Assembly: GCF_008831285.2 (NCBI RefSeq)
Contig: NC_045145.1
Coordinates: 7,748,802 to 7,812,801 of the forward strand
DNA from: Nymphaea colorata
Lineage: Eukaryota > Streptophyta > Magnoliopsida > Nymphaeales > Nymphaeaceae
Length of the DNA: 64,000 bases
Direction of reading: 5' to 3'
Every line of letters starts with the position of its first letter. Positions within the stretch are counted from its first letter, which is position 1. This document shows positions 1-12,455 of this stretch, piece by piece. The notes below the pieces were generated by a model, which did no database searches, was not told the origin of the DNA, and was given only the letters and a program-made list of their open reading frames with translations. Made by a program: the position numbers and the translations under genes.

Positions 1-283
1 GAAAAACCTCGCTGTTTAAAACTTTGAGACATTACTTGTGATCATGGTTTGAATTGATTCATTTCTAATGGGCCAAATATAGGGATCAATAAAGGTAAAG
101 AAGCACCAAAGTAGATTCAAGAAAGATATTAAACAGGGTAGGTCAATTTTAAAGAGCGTGGGTGAGTGCCTACCTCACAATGTAGGCCTCTGGCACCATG
201 TTCTGCCTTTTCTAGAACAAGGCTATAGAAAATTATTTGCATAATAAACAAGTCGACATTAAACTTTTTACTTCTTTAGGGCA

Positions 284-428
284 TCAAACATGATCCTCGC
301 CTGGGTCGTATGCATCAGTTGTGGAGAGGTTCTGGTCATTTACACCATAGCCTCCAACTGCATAAACTAGTTCATTGATTTTGGTACATGCAAAGCCAAA
401 ACGGGCAACATTCATCTTTGCCATCCAT
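284..428 (-). pseudogene. Orphan kelch-repeat exon (F-box/kelch-like)
   Basis: Read on the minus strand from an AG acceptor at 430-429, this exon encodes WMAKMNVARFGFACTKINEL followed by a VYAVGGYG segment and a TDAYDP end. That is one kelch blade: conserved R, the paired glycines GG, a Tyr, and the D-Y-DP spacer typical of plant F-box/kelch-repeat proteins of the At1g67480 type. In that family the blade mediates substrate recognition for an SCF ubiquitin ligase. Just after DP, where a family member should run on into the next blade, the frame reads GEDHV and hits a TGA at 286-284. No F-box exon or other blade was recognised within the next 2 kb upstream (higher coordinates). It is therefore most likely a gene fragment; a terminal exon of a real gene with distant upstream exons is the alternative. 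Confidence 0.65.
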
Positions 429-2545
429 CTGTAAAGACAAATATGTTATCAACATATTTATATATTGCTGTTATTAAATTTGTTATAACATTACATCTAC
501 AAAGTTACTAAGCAACAAACATGTACTGCTCTCTCTCTCTCTCTCTTTGTGTGTGTGCAAGGCTACCAAGGAAACAAATGTGTAAACAAATTTAATATGT
601 TGTTGCTATTAATATGTCACAACCCTAAGTGCTGCGTTCATATCTATCCTTATTCAATATTTATTTTGAGTATTTTATAAAGGCAAAGATAGAAATAACA
701 GTCACATCATCAAGCCCTATGATATAGTTTCTTACACAGTAACCTTGATGGCAGCCAGTTTTGTTGTTGGCTGATGGTCAAAGTTTTCAAGCCAAATTAG
801 TGGAAACCTGCCAATTCCTAGTTCAGTTTCCAACTGGATCATCACTGCTATGAGAAAGTGATCAACCACCTATTTCTCATTTATTGAAGTTTTAGATATG
901 GAACATTAGTATGCTCTATACCTGAAAGCAAATCAGAAACACATGAATGGCAAAGTTAAATGAATGCAACTTTAGAGGCACAAGACTGCACATAGTTGGG
1001 ATAAGATGGTAGTACGTTCTGTTAGCATTTCATGTGCTTTTGCATGTGTTGTTTGAAAACGGATCAAGTAGCTACCTACAAGATAGCACGTCGATCTTAA
1101 GCAATTCAATGGCAAAAATAAAAAATGGAGCCGTTGAGCAGATGGAATTGGCAAAAGTTGAAGTTTTTCAAAGCAAAAGGTAGCAATTCGATAAGAATTA
1201 CCACATTGCAGTCTCTAGTCTCCCCACTATCACTATTAGCCTATTCCTGAGAAAACATGGAAAGAAGAAACTGAGTTCAGTTTATCAATATCATAGTTCT
1301 AAGAGCCATAACTAGAACATTTCAGCCATTGATTTGTCATGGAAACATAGGAGTATTACCTTTTTATGCTTGCAATAGTAATGTAGTTGAAAAGTCAGCT
1401 GCTAAGGGAGAATGTAGGTGAAATGTTTGTTGCTAAGGGAGAACTCAGTCGATTTCAGTTCAACATGCTAAAGAAGGAAACATAAAAGATTTGAGAGACA
1501 ACTGCATATGAAAAAGAAGAACAAGAAAAGCACATGTAAAAACCATATATTAATCTTCAACATAATAACATCCTCAACAAATCAGCAAGACAAGGACATC
1601 TATGACTTTACCTTAAAAACATCATGTACGTTCAGGCCCACATGTTAACTGTGGATGAATATTAAGTTTAAGTTTTCCACCTATTAAAAATCAGGAAATA
1701 GTTGTTTTAATATTCTATAAAAATTGGGCCGGTAAATTTATGAAAGCAATAAATATAAAATATTCATAAAATTCTTAATACAAGAACCAGGTTCTGAATA
1801 ACAAACCAATGTGCATGGGTGGTACACCATCACCACATAAAATTCCCTGATTTAATCTAGTATAAAATACATGCAGCTGAGGTGAGGAAGATAAAAAACA
1901 AACATAACATCTCAACTAATATGATAGAAACAACAAAAATTTTCAACTTCCTAATATAGTTCATGTATAGTTGTTAATCATATGATTTTCCCTACATAAC
2001 AATAACCATCAAATGTAGCAAATTGAAGTGTGAACATGACAATCATCCACACATCCTCTAGCAGTTCCATCCATAAAATCATAACCATATTAATAAACTA
2101 TGGCATTAATGTCATCTATGCAATCACAACCCTATTCACAAACATCCATGCCTCATGCAATTGTAAACCATCATTCACTTTCTATATCATCCAATCATGT
2201 CTATAAGAAGCCATGCACATTAATATTCACATATAGTTTTCTATCGAGTAACTAAACCAAAAATTCAATGGTTAAAGTGTCAAGAGTAGTAGGTAGAAGC
2301 CCTATGCTCCCATCATAGATGTCTCGTGCTCCACATTCATAACACTTCCAAGTTTCACTTTGAAGTCCTGTGAACCACACATGCATCACACCATCTAATT
2401 ATAACAAGAATGATAGAATGTTATAAGCAAAATTTGCTAACATAACATAAACATGTAATCATTTTGTATACATGTCATGGTTAATCATAAATAAAGCACC
2501 ATACATGTAATATTTTAAAAATCTTGGAATATTTGATTTTTGTTA
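429..2545. other. AT-rich stretch without recognised gene
   Basis: About 2.1 kb of AT-rich DNA. It holds a short (CT)n/(GT)n run at 531-557. No open frame on either strand resembles a known family, and I see no convincing further kelch exons on the minus strand. Confidence 0.5.
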
Positions 2546-3720
2546 TTGTGCACAATGGTTAGATGTTTGTGTCGCAAGTTCACATTCACTTAAAAATATT
2601 GCACTTGAAGCATTATCATTTGATGGACCCTCATCAACATAAAGCAACTCAGCATTTGGGTTGTGTTTGATAATGAAATTATGCAATGCATGTGTAACTA
2701 GTACAATGTGAACTTGTTTTTTGAAGGGGTATTCCACTTGCAGATTTCCATATAGGAAATCATCATGTTAACAGTCCATTCTTTCTATAGTTGTTCTTAG
2801 TGATGAATCTCTATGATAAAAAAATTCTCCTTGCGTCCTGACAATGCATGCATGTACTATGTTGAATTCAGACATATGATCGTGATGACCTCTATATGGA
2901 GTTAAAAGTCCAACGATATTTGGATAAGCCCTATTAACAAGATAGTATTTACCAACATATTAATTGCATTGTGATTAACTGTCAGTATTGATAGGATGAG
3001 ATTAAATAAATAGTCGTGCACAATACAACTGTATATACCTATATGTATCACAAAATGGTCAGTTGTGTCATCAATTGCACTATACTACACCTTTGAAGTA
3101 GTTGCACTCCCTTCTCATCCTGCCATTCAACAGTGGAATCACATGTTGAATCCAACTACAGCTAATAAATTTTGTGAAAGTACTCCTTTCCTATTACGAA
3201 ACCTTACTTGATTAGACGTTGACACCCAAACATATACATGAGTACCATCAATAGCTCCCATGCAATAATATGCATAGTTATAAAGTCAGACTTGTCCTAA
3301 CATAGATGAAATATATAAGCATGTAACGTAAATATAATTACCTCAAAATATGAATAGAATCGATAATCAATCCAAATCTTAGATGGAATCTCACTATTTT
3401 TCCATTGATGTAATGTTGCCCAAGGTGACAAATTCCACGCAAACAAGCATTTACGTGTTTAATTTTGACATGCACGGTTGCGCTTATTATGTCCAACTAT
3501 TTGAAGAAATATGGCTAATTGTTCTGTGATGTTTTATGCCATGTGCATCTTCCAATAAAGATCTACATTTCAGTGAATTACATAATGTCATAAGTGTGTG
3601 TACATCTATATGTAGTTGATCCAAATGGTTTATTGGGTGACCATGAACAATATTTTGAGTAAAAGAGAAACCAACATCTCTATAATGGATGCACAATGCA
3701 TGGACATCAAGGTAAATGTC
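2546..3720 (-). pseudogene. PIF/Harbinger transposase relic
   Basis: Reading leftward on the minus strand the sequence carries, in family order: an N-terminal helical segment with LCNSLKCRSLLEDAHGIK, then LAIFLQIVGHNKRNR, then CMGAIDGTHVYVWV with the first catalytic Asp, RFRNRKGVLSQNLLAVVGFN, GKYYLVNRAYPNIVGLLTPY, then TTIER, and a C-terminal PFKKQVHIVLVTHALHNFI. This matches the DDE nuclease of plant PIF/Harbinger elements (HARBI1-like), which cuts the element out and inserts it at 3-bp TTA/TAA sites. The order and spacing are complete, but stops and frameshifts break it repeatedly (for example a stop right after GFNM and another after ERMDC), and the second catalytic Asp of the usual LVDAGYPN motif is Asn. 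It is dead. The best-preserved open piece is the C-terminus at 2543-2737. Terminal repeats were not located. Confidence 0.85.
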
Positions 3721-5067
3721 TCAAGGCACCAAGCAGCATCACTAATGTGAGTTGAATTAGGAGTCATTGTCATTCAACATGTCTAACATGTCATGTTTTT
3801 CCAAACCAGTATAATATTTATAAATTTATTTATAAAATCTCTTCTGCAGATTATACATTTTTGTGTTCTCTTGCTAAATGAAGTATGCATTCATGTAATC
3901 TAAGACATTCAAAAAACTAAGCTAAATAAGTCACTTAACTATTGCATCATATGAATATCTCCAATAATTGACAGAATTTCAAGCAAATTTGCTACCAATA
4001 AACAAACCCCCCCACACCCCCCCCCCAAAAAAAAGAAAAAACCTCCCAACCCAAACACATATATACATTACATATATGCACATAGCAATTTAAAGAATAG
4101 CATATTATAAAGATTAGAATCAACAATAGAAATGAATTCCATGAGCAGAAAACAAACTCGGTCTGGCAAAGGCTGTTAACATTGGAAATGCAAGTGCTAG
4201 TTCTTTTTGATAAATCCTTTCTCACATCTTATTTGGCCTAGTAATAGGCGGATCAAACTCAATCAACGCATGTAAATTTAAGTAGTGAACGAGGGCAACG
4301 AAGATTTGGCAGAAGTAATTAAGAATGTCTTTAAATTACGTAGATTTAGTCCATTTTTAAGATATGCAGTTCATCAATAAGTTCATTAATGCCATCCATA
4401 TTTTTAGATGTCATATGCAAAATCTTGACAATGCAAAATATACTTGAACTTGAAATTAGACTATTCAAAGCTCATGACCTATTACACTTTGTGAGATCAC
4501 CTTCAGAAATCCTGCACAAGAAACAACTAATGAAATCAAGATGTTCATTATTCTAAAACTGCATAAAACAATTAAATAAACCTTCGTGTGCCAGCAATGG
4601 CTGACACGCATCCCCCATAAGAAGAACAAAGGGGCTGTCGGAGCAGCCTTCTATGTGTTGGTGATCGCCGACCAAATATCATAGGCGAAAAGATTGACAA
4701 GGGCAGGGAAGATTCCAGAGACAAAGGAGGGGAAAATAGAGAAAGGGCGGAGAAAATGCCATCTCTCGTCAATCCTTTGACCGAGCGTGTGGGAGAGAGA
4801 GAAAGCAAGGGCAGGGAAGTTCTTCACATACCTGCTGTAAGCTGCTATTGAAGAGTTGAAGACTCCTTCACTTCACTCCTAACAGGCAGGGATGAAGGAG
4901 AAAGAGACGAAAGCTAATGTGCAGGGATGAAGGTGCATATTGTGAGCCAGTTGTCATGCCTATGGTGGAGAAAATTTACAATGGTCTACAAAAAAACATA
5001 TTCAGACGCTACAAACTATCCAATTGGTGCATAGCAACACTTCACCGTCATGAGGCTGAATTATCAT
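3721..5067. other. No recognised gene; homopolymer tract
   Basis: No supported coding region. A C-rich then A-rich tract lies at 4006-4040. A 78-codon frame at 4572-4808 (minus) matches nothing I recognise. A 13-base motif gcagggatgaagg is repeated near 4887 and 4921. Confidence 0.45.
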
Positions 5068-5070
5068 TTA

Positions 5071-5277
5071 GGGGCGTTTGATAAATAAGAATTGGTAAAA
5101 TTTTGGAATGAAAATTCTCATTTTAAAAAAAAAACACAACATTTTGATTCTAGAATTATAGATCAATTCTAGAATCAAAATACTGGGAATCAAAATCTGA
5201 CACAAAGGGGTTTGATTTTGATTCTGGAAACGAAATTCCATCGACCCACGTTTCCTCGAGTTTGATTTAGCAAACCT
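5071..5277. mobile_element. Tourist-like MITE (PIF/Harbinger type)
   Basis: A 207-bp non-coding segment begins GGGGCGTTTGATAAAT and ends with the imperfect inverse of it (read inward from the right: AGGTTTGCTAAAT). It is flanked on both sides by TTA (5068-5070 and 5278-5280), the target duplication made by PIF/Harbinger transposases. It contains a perfect 16-bp inverted repeat at 5141-5181. The relic transposase at 2.5-3.7 kb belongs to the superfamily that moves such elements, but I cannot show that the two were partners. TTA is short and common here, so the boundary call is moderate. Confidence 0.55.
5141..5181. repeat. Perfect 16-bp inverted repeat (hairpin)
   Basis: ATTTTGATTCTAGAAT at 5141-5156 is exactly mirrored at 5166-5181 with a 9-base loop. 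It sits near the middle of the Tourist-like MITE and could extrude as a hairpin in DNA or RNA. Confidence 0.8.
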
Positions 5278-5624
5278 TTAGCATACTTAGATTGAGAAAG
5301 AACAATGATTTAATGTGCAAAAACAATACAACGGTCCAAGGTCCTTAATACATTGCACTACGAAAAAAACACACCAGCTCTGGTGCTATATAGATGACTG
5401 AATTACTAACATGCCGAAAGCGTTAGGCAAAATCACATGGTAGCATATCACAAAGGACATTTATTTTTACATTAATGTTTTGATATATTTGATTATATAT
5501 ATCAATTGAATGGTGACTCTTATTTTTTAAAGAGCTGGCCAGTTTCAATTGTGCTACCAATTTCAATGCTATTGAAGTCGTTAGCCGGGTTTTGAGCGTC
5601 ACTAAGCCAGCTCTGGTGCATTAA

Positions 5625-5710
5625 CTCCAGCTCCAACGATCAACGTCATGCTGGAAACTTTTCCGGCCAGCTCCAGCGGTCAACGTCGTGCCGGAGCTAC
5701 GACAATGCAG
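5625..5710. repeat. Imperfect ~40-bp tandem duplication
   Basis: Two adjacent blocks share the pattern CCAGCTCCAnCGnTCAACGTC followed by rTGCyGGAr. They lie in a small GC-richer island within AT-rich DNA. Confidence 0.6.
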
Positions 5711-6858
5711 GTGCCGATGGCCTACGAAGCTTCAGATGAGGAACCCAAAACAAAACAGAGTAGAAACCATGGGACAGCAGGCCGACAGCCAGACTTCGAC
5801 GATTCGTTGGCCTGCAAAAAATTAGTATGTTGCCGCCAGCGCAGCAGAGTCAGGTAAACGCTCTTTTAAAGAGATGACCATGTGACTTTATCTAGTTCAA
5901 TCGTTTCTGAGATATTACTATCCTTTTTAGATGCAGAAATTGTCTTCGATCTTGTAGATTGCAAATATTTGCAATCGTTATTTTTGTTCAAGTATGCATG
6001 TCAAATGTTTGCCAAAATGCTTCACGAAGCATTTGTTTGAAAATGCAAAATTACAATTAACAGATCACTTGTGAATATGAATTCTAAAAGCGAAAAATTT
6101 CCTTGTCGTACTTTGTTTTCCATCTTTCCAAGCTGAGATCTTTATTCACAAGACTTCCTTGGATGTATAGTATTTGTATTTCTCTTTATCTTTAGTTTGG
6201 TAGCCAGAACCAAAACATGACATATTTCTAGTATTCAGATTGTAATGTGACACACATGGCCATAAATTTCATTGTTTAGTTCAATGTTTGTGTGTTTCAG
6301 GCTAATGAGCAGAGGATTTGCTTTCATCTTGAATGCATCTAATGCTTAGGTGCAGTTTAAGTACTTCAAGTGCTTGTCTTTTTCATCATGGCCTTGGTTT
6401 TTGTAAACAAGTCTGGACGTGTCTAGAATGACCTGGAATAGAGTCCCCCATTCATCTGTGGGGCCAGAATATTTCCAGTTAAAGGAAGAAGAATGGTTAT
6501 GCTAGCACGTTCACAAACTGAAGCGCAACCCTTCATCTATTTTAATAATTCTCAACCATCGATATTGTAATAAATTGATTATTTCTGTTGATGAAATCAT
6601 TGTGCAATCAGGCGTTTGTATAAATATCTCCTTATAATAACAAGCAGAAGCATCTCATAACAATTTGCCGTCTTCTTCCTTTGTTTTGCCCTGCATCTGC
6701 AGTGCTACTTGTCATAGACTCTCTCTGTTTTTGTTTGACTACTCTGCTCTTACCCTCTTCTGCGCAACAATTTTCAACCACAGGAGCTTTGTTACTGTTT
6801 TCTCTACAATTATGAGGACGTGTCTTTTCCTCTCAGCCAGTAGTTTACAATGCATATG

Positions 6859-6860
6859 GA

Positions 6861-6926
<66 letters not shown>
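6859..6926. repeat. Compound microsatellite (CT)n(TA)n
   Basis: About 14 CT units run directly into about 20 TA units. Apparent proteins across it on either strand (runs of Ile-Tyr or Arg-Glu) are artefacts of the repeat. Confidence 0.95.
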
Positions 6927-6928
<2 letters not shown>

Positions 6929-9499
6929 TAGCCACATCTGGTTGGAATTCACTTGCTTCTCTGCAGAAGAAGCAGAAAATTTGTGCAGGAAGGGCAGACA
7001 TTTCCTTTGCAGCATATTGCTCTCAAAAGGTAATGCACTTATATGTGACAAACATTGGTGAGTTTAATTATTCTTCAAGCATATTGTACACGTTTATCTA
7101 AAACCAACTGATTTCATACCAGGTTCCAATAGCAACACAAATGGCACAGAAAATGCCACATCTGTTGATGGTTTTCAATCTGAATGAAAACAGGAACTAT
7201 CAGCTCAAACCTGTTGAGCCATCTAAGAACCGTCATTTTATATCACCTTTTAGCTATTTAGGAAATGAGCCTTCGTGAAAGATTGAAGATTTAGCTTTGT
7301 GAAATATGTGATGAAATTTTCCTTTTTCTAAATGTTCAGGTGGCAAAGTCAAAAGTATTGGTTTGCTACCTACATCTGGATACACATCAACTCTTCCACC
7401 TGTTCTGCTTGTAGTGTGATGTTTTTTCCCTTTTTCTATTATTTGCTTTCTGACAGAGCAGGATAACAGTGAAGGAATTTAATTTGCTAGTAAGAGGGAA
7501 AATCTCTTTGAACTTATCATATGTTTTGATCATGTTTAGAATTTATCATATGTTGTTGTCTAATCTTTTATGTCATAATCCTTGCATTACTGGAATGAAC
7601 AGAACTTATTCTTGGCTACAATTTGGTTGCTGTTCTCCTATAAGGGGCTTGTTTTAACCGATATAAGGATTTATTCAGCTTGCAACCTGTCGTCTTCTCC
7701 TATCAGCCATATCATTGTGGCAACATCATGTATGCATCTTCAGCATTGTAAACATCCATTTTATGTAAGCTCCAGCTGAGTTTCACTGCAATGGTTAGTA
7801 AGCATCTTATTGTAACAAGCCCGGCATGCAAGGGCATATGTTGCACTGTAGTCCACCTTCTCTACTTGAGCATGACACTCAGCTAATTAAAAAATGTGCC
7901 TTAATCTCTCAATGATCAGGTCCGGACTATGGTTAGTTTGATAAACTTACACCCAATCGGCTTGACACCAGGTGGGCATTGAGTAAGAGACACTACAACA
8001 AAACTCATTGATGCTGACGATGGATAGTCCGTCGAGCTAGGGGAAAAGATTGCCGACGGACAACGTCGACCTCAAAAAAAGCCTGCAGGCGTATCCATCG
8101 CTGCAGAAATCGCTCGAGAAGGAAAAACTTTCCGACGACAGCCAAGGTGGTCGGCAAAGGAGCCAGGGAAGGCGGTGATTTTCCTGCATCTCTCTCGACA
8201 CTAGTGGTGATCAGGATAGGATAATTCAGAAAAATAAAACTATGGCATAGGCGTACAACAACGGCACTAATCATGTTGATCTCCAAATATCCACCCTTTC
8301 GGTAACGAACATGGAGTGGCGGGAAACATTGGTGGGTAGATGGAAGGTCGTTAGGGTAACCTTCCACAGCCAGCGAAACCTGCCATTTTGCAAGATGATA
8401 AAAGTTGTTTTCGGTAGAGCTGAATAGGAACACAGAAGATTTGGGGATTATTGCATGTTTTCTTCTTCGTCTCTCTCTATCGGGCATCAATAATCGATTT
8501 GTCGCTGGTGGAGATTGTGGCAACGGTATCAAAACTCTCTCTCCTTCTCTCCCTACCTCTCTTATTTCGTTTTACTCTTATTTCGTTTTTATTATCGAGG
8601 GGACTTTTTGTCCCCAAATTTTACTTTTAGTTCCCATTTTATCAGCTCTTCCCCCCGTCTTTCTTTGTTATGTTTAAGCGTCAGACAATTTTTTCCTCAT
8701 AAATGTCAGCCATGTACCCTGTTGATGATATGTTGATGAAACGCTAAAGTGAGGAATATGAGTGCGTATAGCCATTTTTGTGCGCTCAGTGTGAAGAGAT
8801 ATGTTTGGACTACCAAGAAACAGTATCGGTGCAAATAAATCCGAAAGAAATCGTATTGGTATAATCAAGTAACTATAACCAGATTCTACTTAATGCTAAT
8901 TGATATCTACTTTTTACCTTCATTCTATGCCTAGTTGGCTTCGTGAGTTTGACTTTTGTTATTTAGTATGAAAGCAAATTGACTGCATTTCCACCATTTT
9001 TCAGCGGCCTTCTGTATCTTCTTTCTTTGCAACAACTCAAATACGTAAAAGTTTTTTGGCCTGCAACGCTCTCGTTTCTTATTCCTACAGGTACTGTGTG
9101 GGCTGCAACTAAATAAATGCACGGTGCTTGATTAGGTTTGGATTCAGCAACTCATTTGTGACTCCTATTAGTGAAAGTCTGGATCAGGTTTAGACTTGGT
9201 TGACTTGGTTGTTGGTGAAGCAAGTTGCTAGACTAGATAGGGCCTCAACAATGTCAAAGAATTGGTGGGCTATAGTTGGGTCCTTTATGGCCTTTTGAAA
9301 ATCCTTTCTATCTGCTTCAAGCAGCTACTTCCTCATGCTATGCTAACTCTGTTATCTTATAGCTTTGATTAGCTGCTACATGATTTGGTTTTCCTTTTTT
9401 TTTTCTCTAATGCTTTGATGACCCTCTTATCAAATTCCAATCACAAAAGACAAACACCCTTTGTTTTTTGCTTCCACACTACAAAACAATAGTTTGCAT

Positions 9500-9690
9500 C
9501 AGTGTTGTACGTATCGTATGATACAGAGCCGTATCGTACGATATGTATCGTTCGTAAATCACGATACGATACACCCCCGTATCGTAAATGGGGGGGGGGG
9601 TGTATCGTACTTGTATCACACATATTGTGTGATACAAGGCCCATATTGTACGATACGGTGTGATACGCACCACATCGTACGATACAGTGT
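9500..9690. repeat. hAT subterminal GTATCG/CGATAC array
   Basis: The first 190 bases of the hAT contain at least eight occurrences of GTATCG, GTACGATAC or their inverses, several forming the palindrome GTATCGTACGATAC-like pattern, plus a run of ten G at 9591-9600. A sparser set (GATACGG, GATACAGCGTATC, GATACAC) occurs at the other end, 12758-12825. Such clustered words are the usual binding sites for hAT transposases. Confidence 0.75.
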
Positions 9691-9949
9691 TATTACAAAA
9701 AAGGGGGCCCGATGTCTCCTTTTTGGGGTTTCTTTTATAAAAACGCGGTCATTCTTCATTTCTAACCTAGACATTGTGCGTCCTAGGAGGCTGATTCTCG
9801 TTGGCAGAAAAGGGGTTTTCTTGATTTATTCTCCCTAAGGTATGAAATCTCTTGTTTATACCATATATTATTATATTCTTACCATATATTGAAAGATTTC
9901 GATTGCTTTTCGTTAAGTCTACCGTAGGTTTTCCTTTTTTTGTGAAGAT

Positions 9950-12455
9950 ATGCCATCGTTTGATCCCACATGGCAATAGTGTCAAAGGGTGAAGGAGAAT
10001 GACTGGTTAGAAATCAAATGTACCTTTTGTGATAATACATTTTCAAGAGGAATTTTTAGAATGAAACACTATTTGGCAGGGACATCCAAAGATGCATCTC
10101 CATGCGTTGAAAAACCAAACAAACCTTTGCCTCCATTTGTGCGTCAGCAATGTTTAGATATGCTTAATGTTTTACATCAAACGAAGATATAAAAACAAAC
10201 GGAAGAGGCAGATGTAGACTACAACGAACCTTGAGAAGATGAACAAGAAGAAGAAGCTTATAAAAATGTTGAACATGATGAATATGATAGCAATCTAAGA
10301 ATAGATGTGGAGAGCTCAAGATGTAGAGGGAAGGGAATCATGTATGCAGGAGGTCAATCTGGCGCATCTGGAAGGAAGAGAAGAGGTACACCAGATATTA
10401 GGCGTGGTCATCAACCACCTAGTGGTAGAGTTCCTAGTGGAAGGTCTAGTGTTGGCTCTATTAAGAACTTTTTCTCTTCATATACTTGCCCAGGTTGTCA
10501 ACCCCATATTTGTGCTACTATGACATCTAAAGATATGTTACATCAAGCACAACTAATGGTATGTAAATGGTTTTATGATGCATGTATTCCCTTTAATGAA
10601 GCTAATTCCTTTCAGTTCCAAGCTATGGCAGATGCAATTGCATTTATAGTCTCCTGATTCAAAATGCCATCATATCATCAGGTGATGGAGAAATTTCTTC
10701 AAGCTGCGGTGAAAGAAGTATCGAAACATTGCGATCAGTTGAAATTATGCTAGAAGCAAACAGGATGTTTCATTATGTCAGATGGATGGACTAATACATG
10801 GTCAAGAACACTTGTGAATTTTTTTGTTTATTGCCCTAAAGGTACAATGTTCTTGAAATTTTTTGATTTGTCTGATATTCCTAAGACTGTTGAAATTTTG
10901 TTCAATGTTTTTGACAATGTCGAGAAGTTAGACCTGAAAACATTATATATTTTATTACAGACAATGTTGCAAATTATAAAACTGCAGGGGATATGTTATT
11001 TCAAAAGTATAGAACTTTTTATTGGAGTCCATGTACTCATTGTATTAATCTAATGCTTCAAGATCTTAGGGAAATGCATGATATAAAACCAACTGTTGAC
11101 TAATGCCAAGAGATTACAAAATTTATCTATAATCAAGCATATTTATTGAGTTTGATGAGAAAATTTACAAAATGAGTTGAATTAATATGACCTGCACAAA
11201 CTAGATTTGCCACAAATGTATTGTCTGTGCAGAGTATAGTGAAACAAAGGACTTCGTTGAAGCAGATGTTCTGTAGTGAAGAATGGGCTGCATATCCACA
11301 TGCTCACAAAAGAAATTCTTCTTTAGTTGTGGATATTATATTTAATAACAAATTTTGGGAATCATGTATGAAGCTATTGAAGGTCTGTGTTCCATTAGTT
11401 AAAGTCTTCAGGTTAGCTAACAGTGAGGATAGGCCTTCCATAAGGTACTTATATGAAGCTATAAATAAAGCAACATAGGCAATTCGAGACAACTTGAAAG
11501 GCTAAAAAAACTATATATGCCCATATGAAAGATTATAGACAAAACGTGGACTAGACAACTTCATCAACCTCTTCTTGTAGCAGCCTACTATCTAAATCCT
11601 GCAATTAGATTTTCTATTATATTTAAGAAGGACAGAAAAGTCACGCATGGTTTATTAAATTGTGTTTCAATGTTAGTGACAGATTGTAGAGAACAAGATA
11701 CTGTGCGCAGTAAGTTAGATCTATATGATAGTTGTTTTGGGGACATGGGACAACCTGGCGCTGTTCGAGCCAAGACAACCATGCCAACCTGGTAAATACA
11801 TAAAATTTTTTAATTTAATTTGCATTTGTTACATTTGATTCCTTTATGTTGTTTTAACTTTTACATGATATTTGTTTTATTTTTGTTTAGATTTGTGGTG
11901 GAATAGGTTTGGGATTGATTCTCCAAACCTAACATGTTTTGCAATTAAAGCCCTCAGTCAGATATGTAGTGTAAGTAGTTGTAAAAGGAATTGGAGTGTT
12001 TTTCAACATATCCACAACAAGAAAAGGAACAGGCTCGAACATAAAAGGTTGAATGACCTTGTCTTTGTTCGATATAATATGAGGTTGAAACAAAGGTAAT
12101 ATAGCTTAATATTTATAGTTGTTTTTACAATTTAGTTATATATAATTATCTATTAACAAGTTTTATCTTATTTAACATATGCAATTACAAAAAGCATCTG
12201 TAAGAAAGCACACATCTCAGTTTAATCCTATCAGCTTGGAAAACTTTGAAGATCTAGAACCATAGATTGAGGAAGAACCAACTACAATATTTGATTATGA
12301 AGATCTTCAATGTTTCAACCTTGAAGGTAAAGCAATAGAAGTTTGTTGATGAAGGAGAGCCTGCTGGATATGTTGGTGAGGATCTTCAAATTCATGAAGA
12401 TGAAGATGAAGATGAAGATGATGATGAAAATGAATATGATGAAGATTATGAATGA
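9950..12455 (+). pseudogene. hAT transposase (BED finger, DUF659, dimerisation)
   Basis: In order on the plus strand: a start at 9950 (MPSFDPTWQ, then a stop where family members continue); a BED-type zinc finger with KCTFCDNTFSRGIFRMKHYL and its later Cys; an acidic linker; a Gly/Arg-rich linker; the DUF659 part of the catalytic region with MSDGWTNTWSRTLVNFF and, in a shifted frame, FITDNVANYKTAGDML; and the C-terminal hAT dimerisation domain with LWWNRFGIDSPNL, CKRNWSVFQHIHNKKRNRLE and RLNDLVFVRYN. An acidic Asp/Glu tail follows at about 12380-12455. Two probable introns are visible (about 11791-11891 and 12097-12182). Several in-frame stops and frameshifts, including a stop ten codons in, mean no functional transposase. 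Family members cut at terminal repeats and generate 8-bp duplications, which agrees with the flanks seen here. Confidence 0.9.

Larger units (their letters stand above)
5356..7990. other. No recognised gene; CACTA-like start and short repeats
   Basis: At 5356 the sequence CACTACGAAAAAAACACACC resembles a CACTA-type end, and the word CCAGCTCTGG recurs about 230 bases later, but no matching right end with a 3-bp duplication was found. An imperfect tandem repeat of about 40 bases follows at 5625-5710. Frames beyond (for example 5648-5857 plus, 7469-7779 plus) resemble nothing known. Confidence 0.4.

Noticed and set aside
6397-6770. Possible solo LTR with TATAAATA near 6620
   Set aside because: It can be read as TG...CA with a TATA box, but no target duplication, purine tract or second copy was found.
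5356-7416. CACTA element from CACTACGAAAA to CTTGTAGTG
   Set aside because: Flanking triplets differ (TTG against TGA) and the ends do not match beyond the common core.
8005-8532. 175-codon minus-strand frame
   Set aside because: It overlaps the CACTA left end and subterminal repeats and resembles no protein family.
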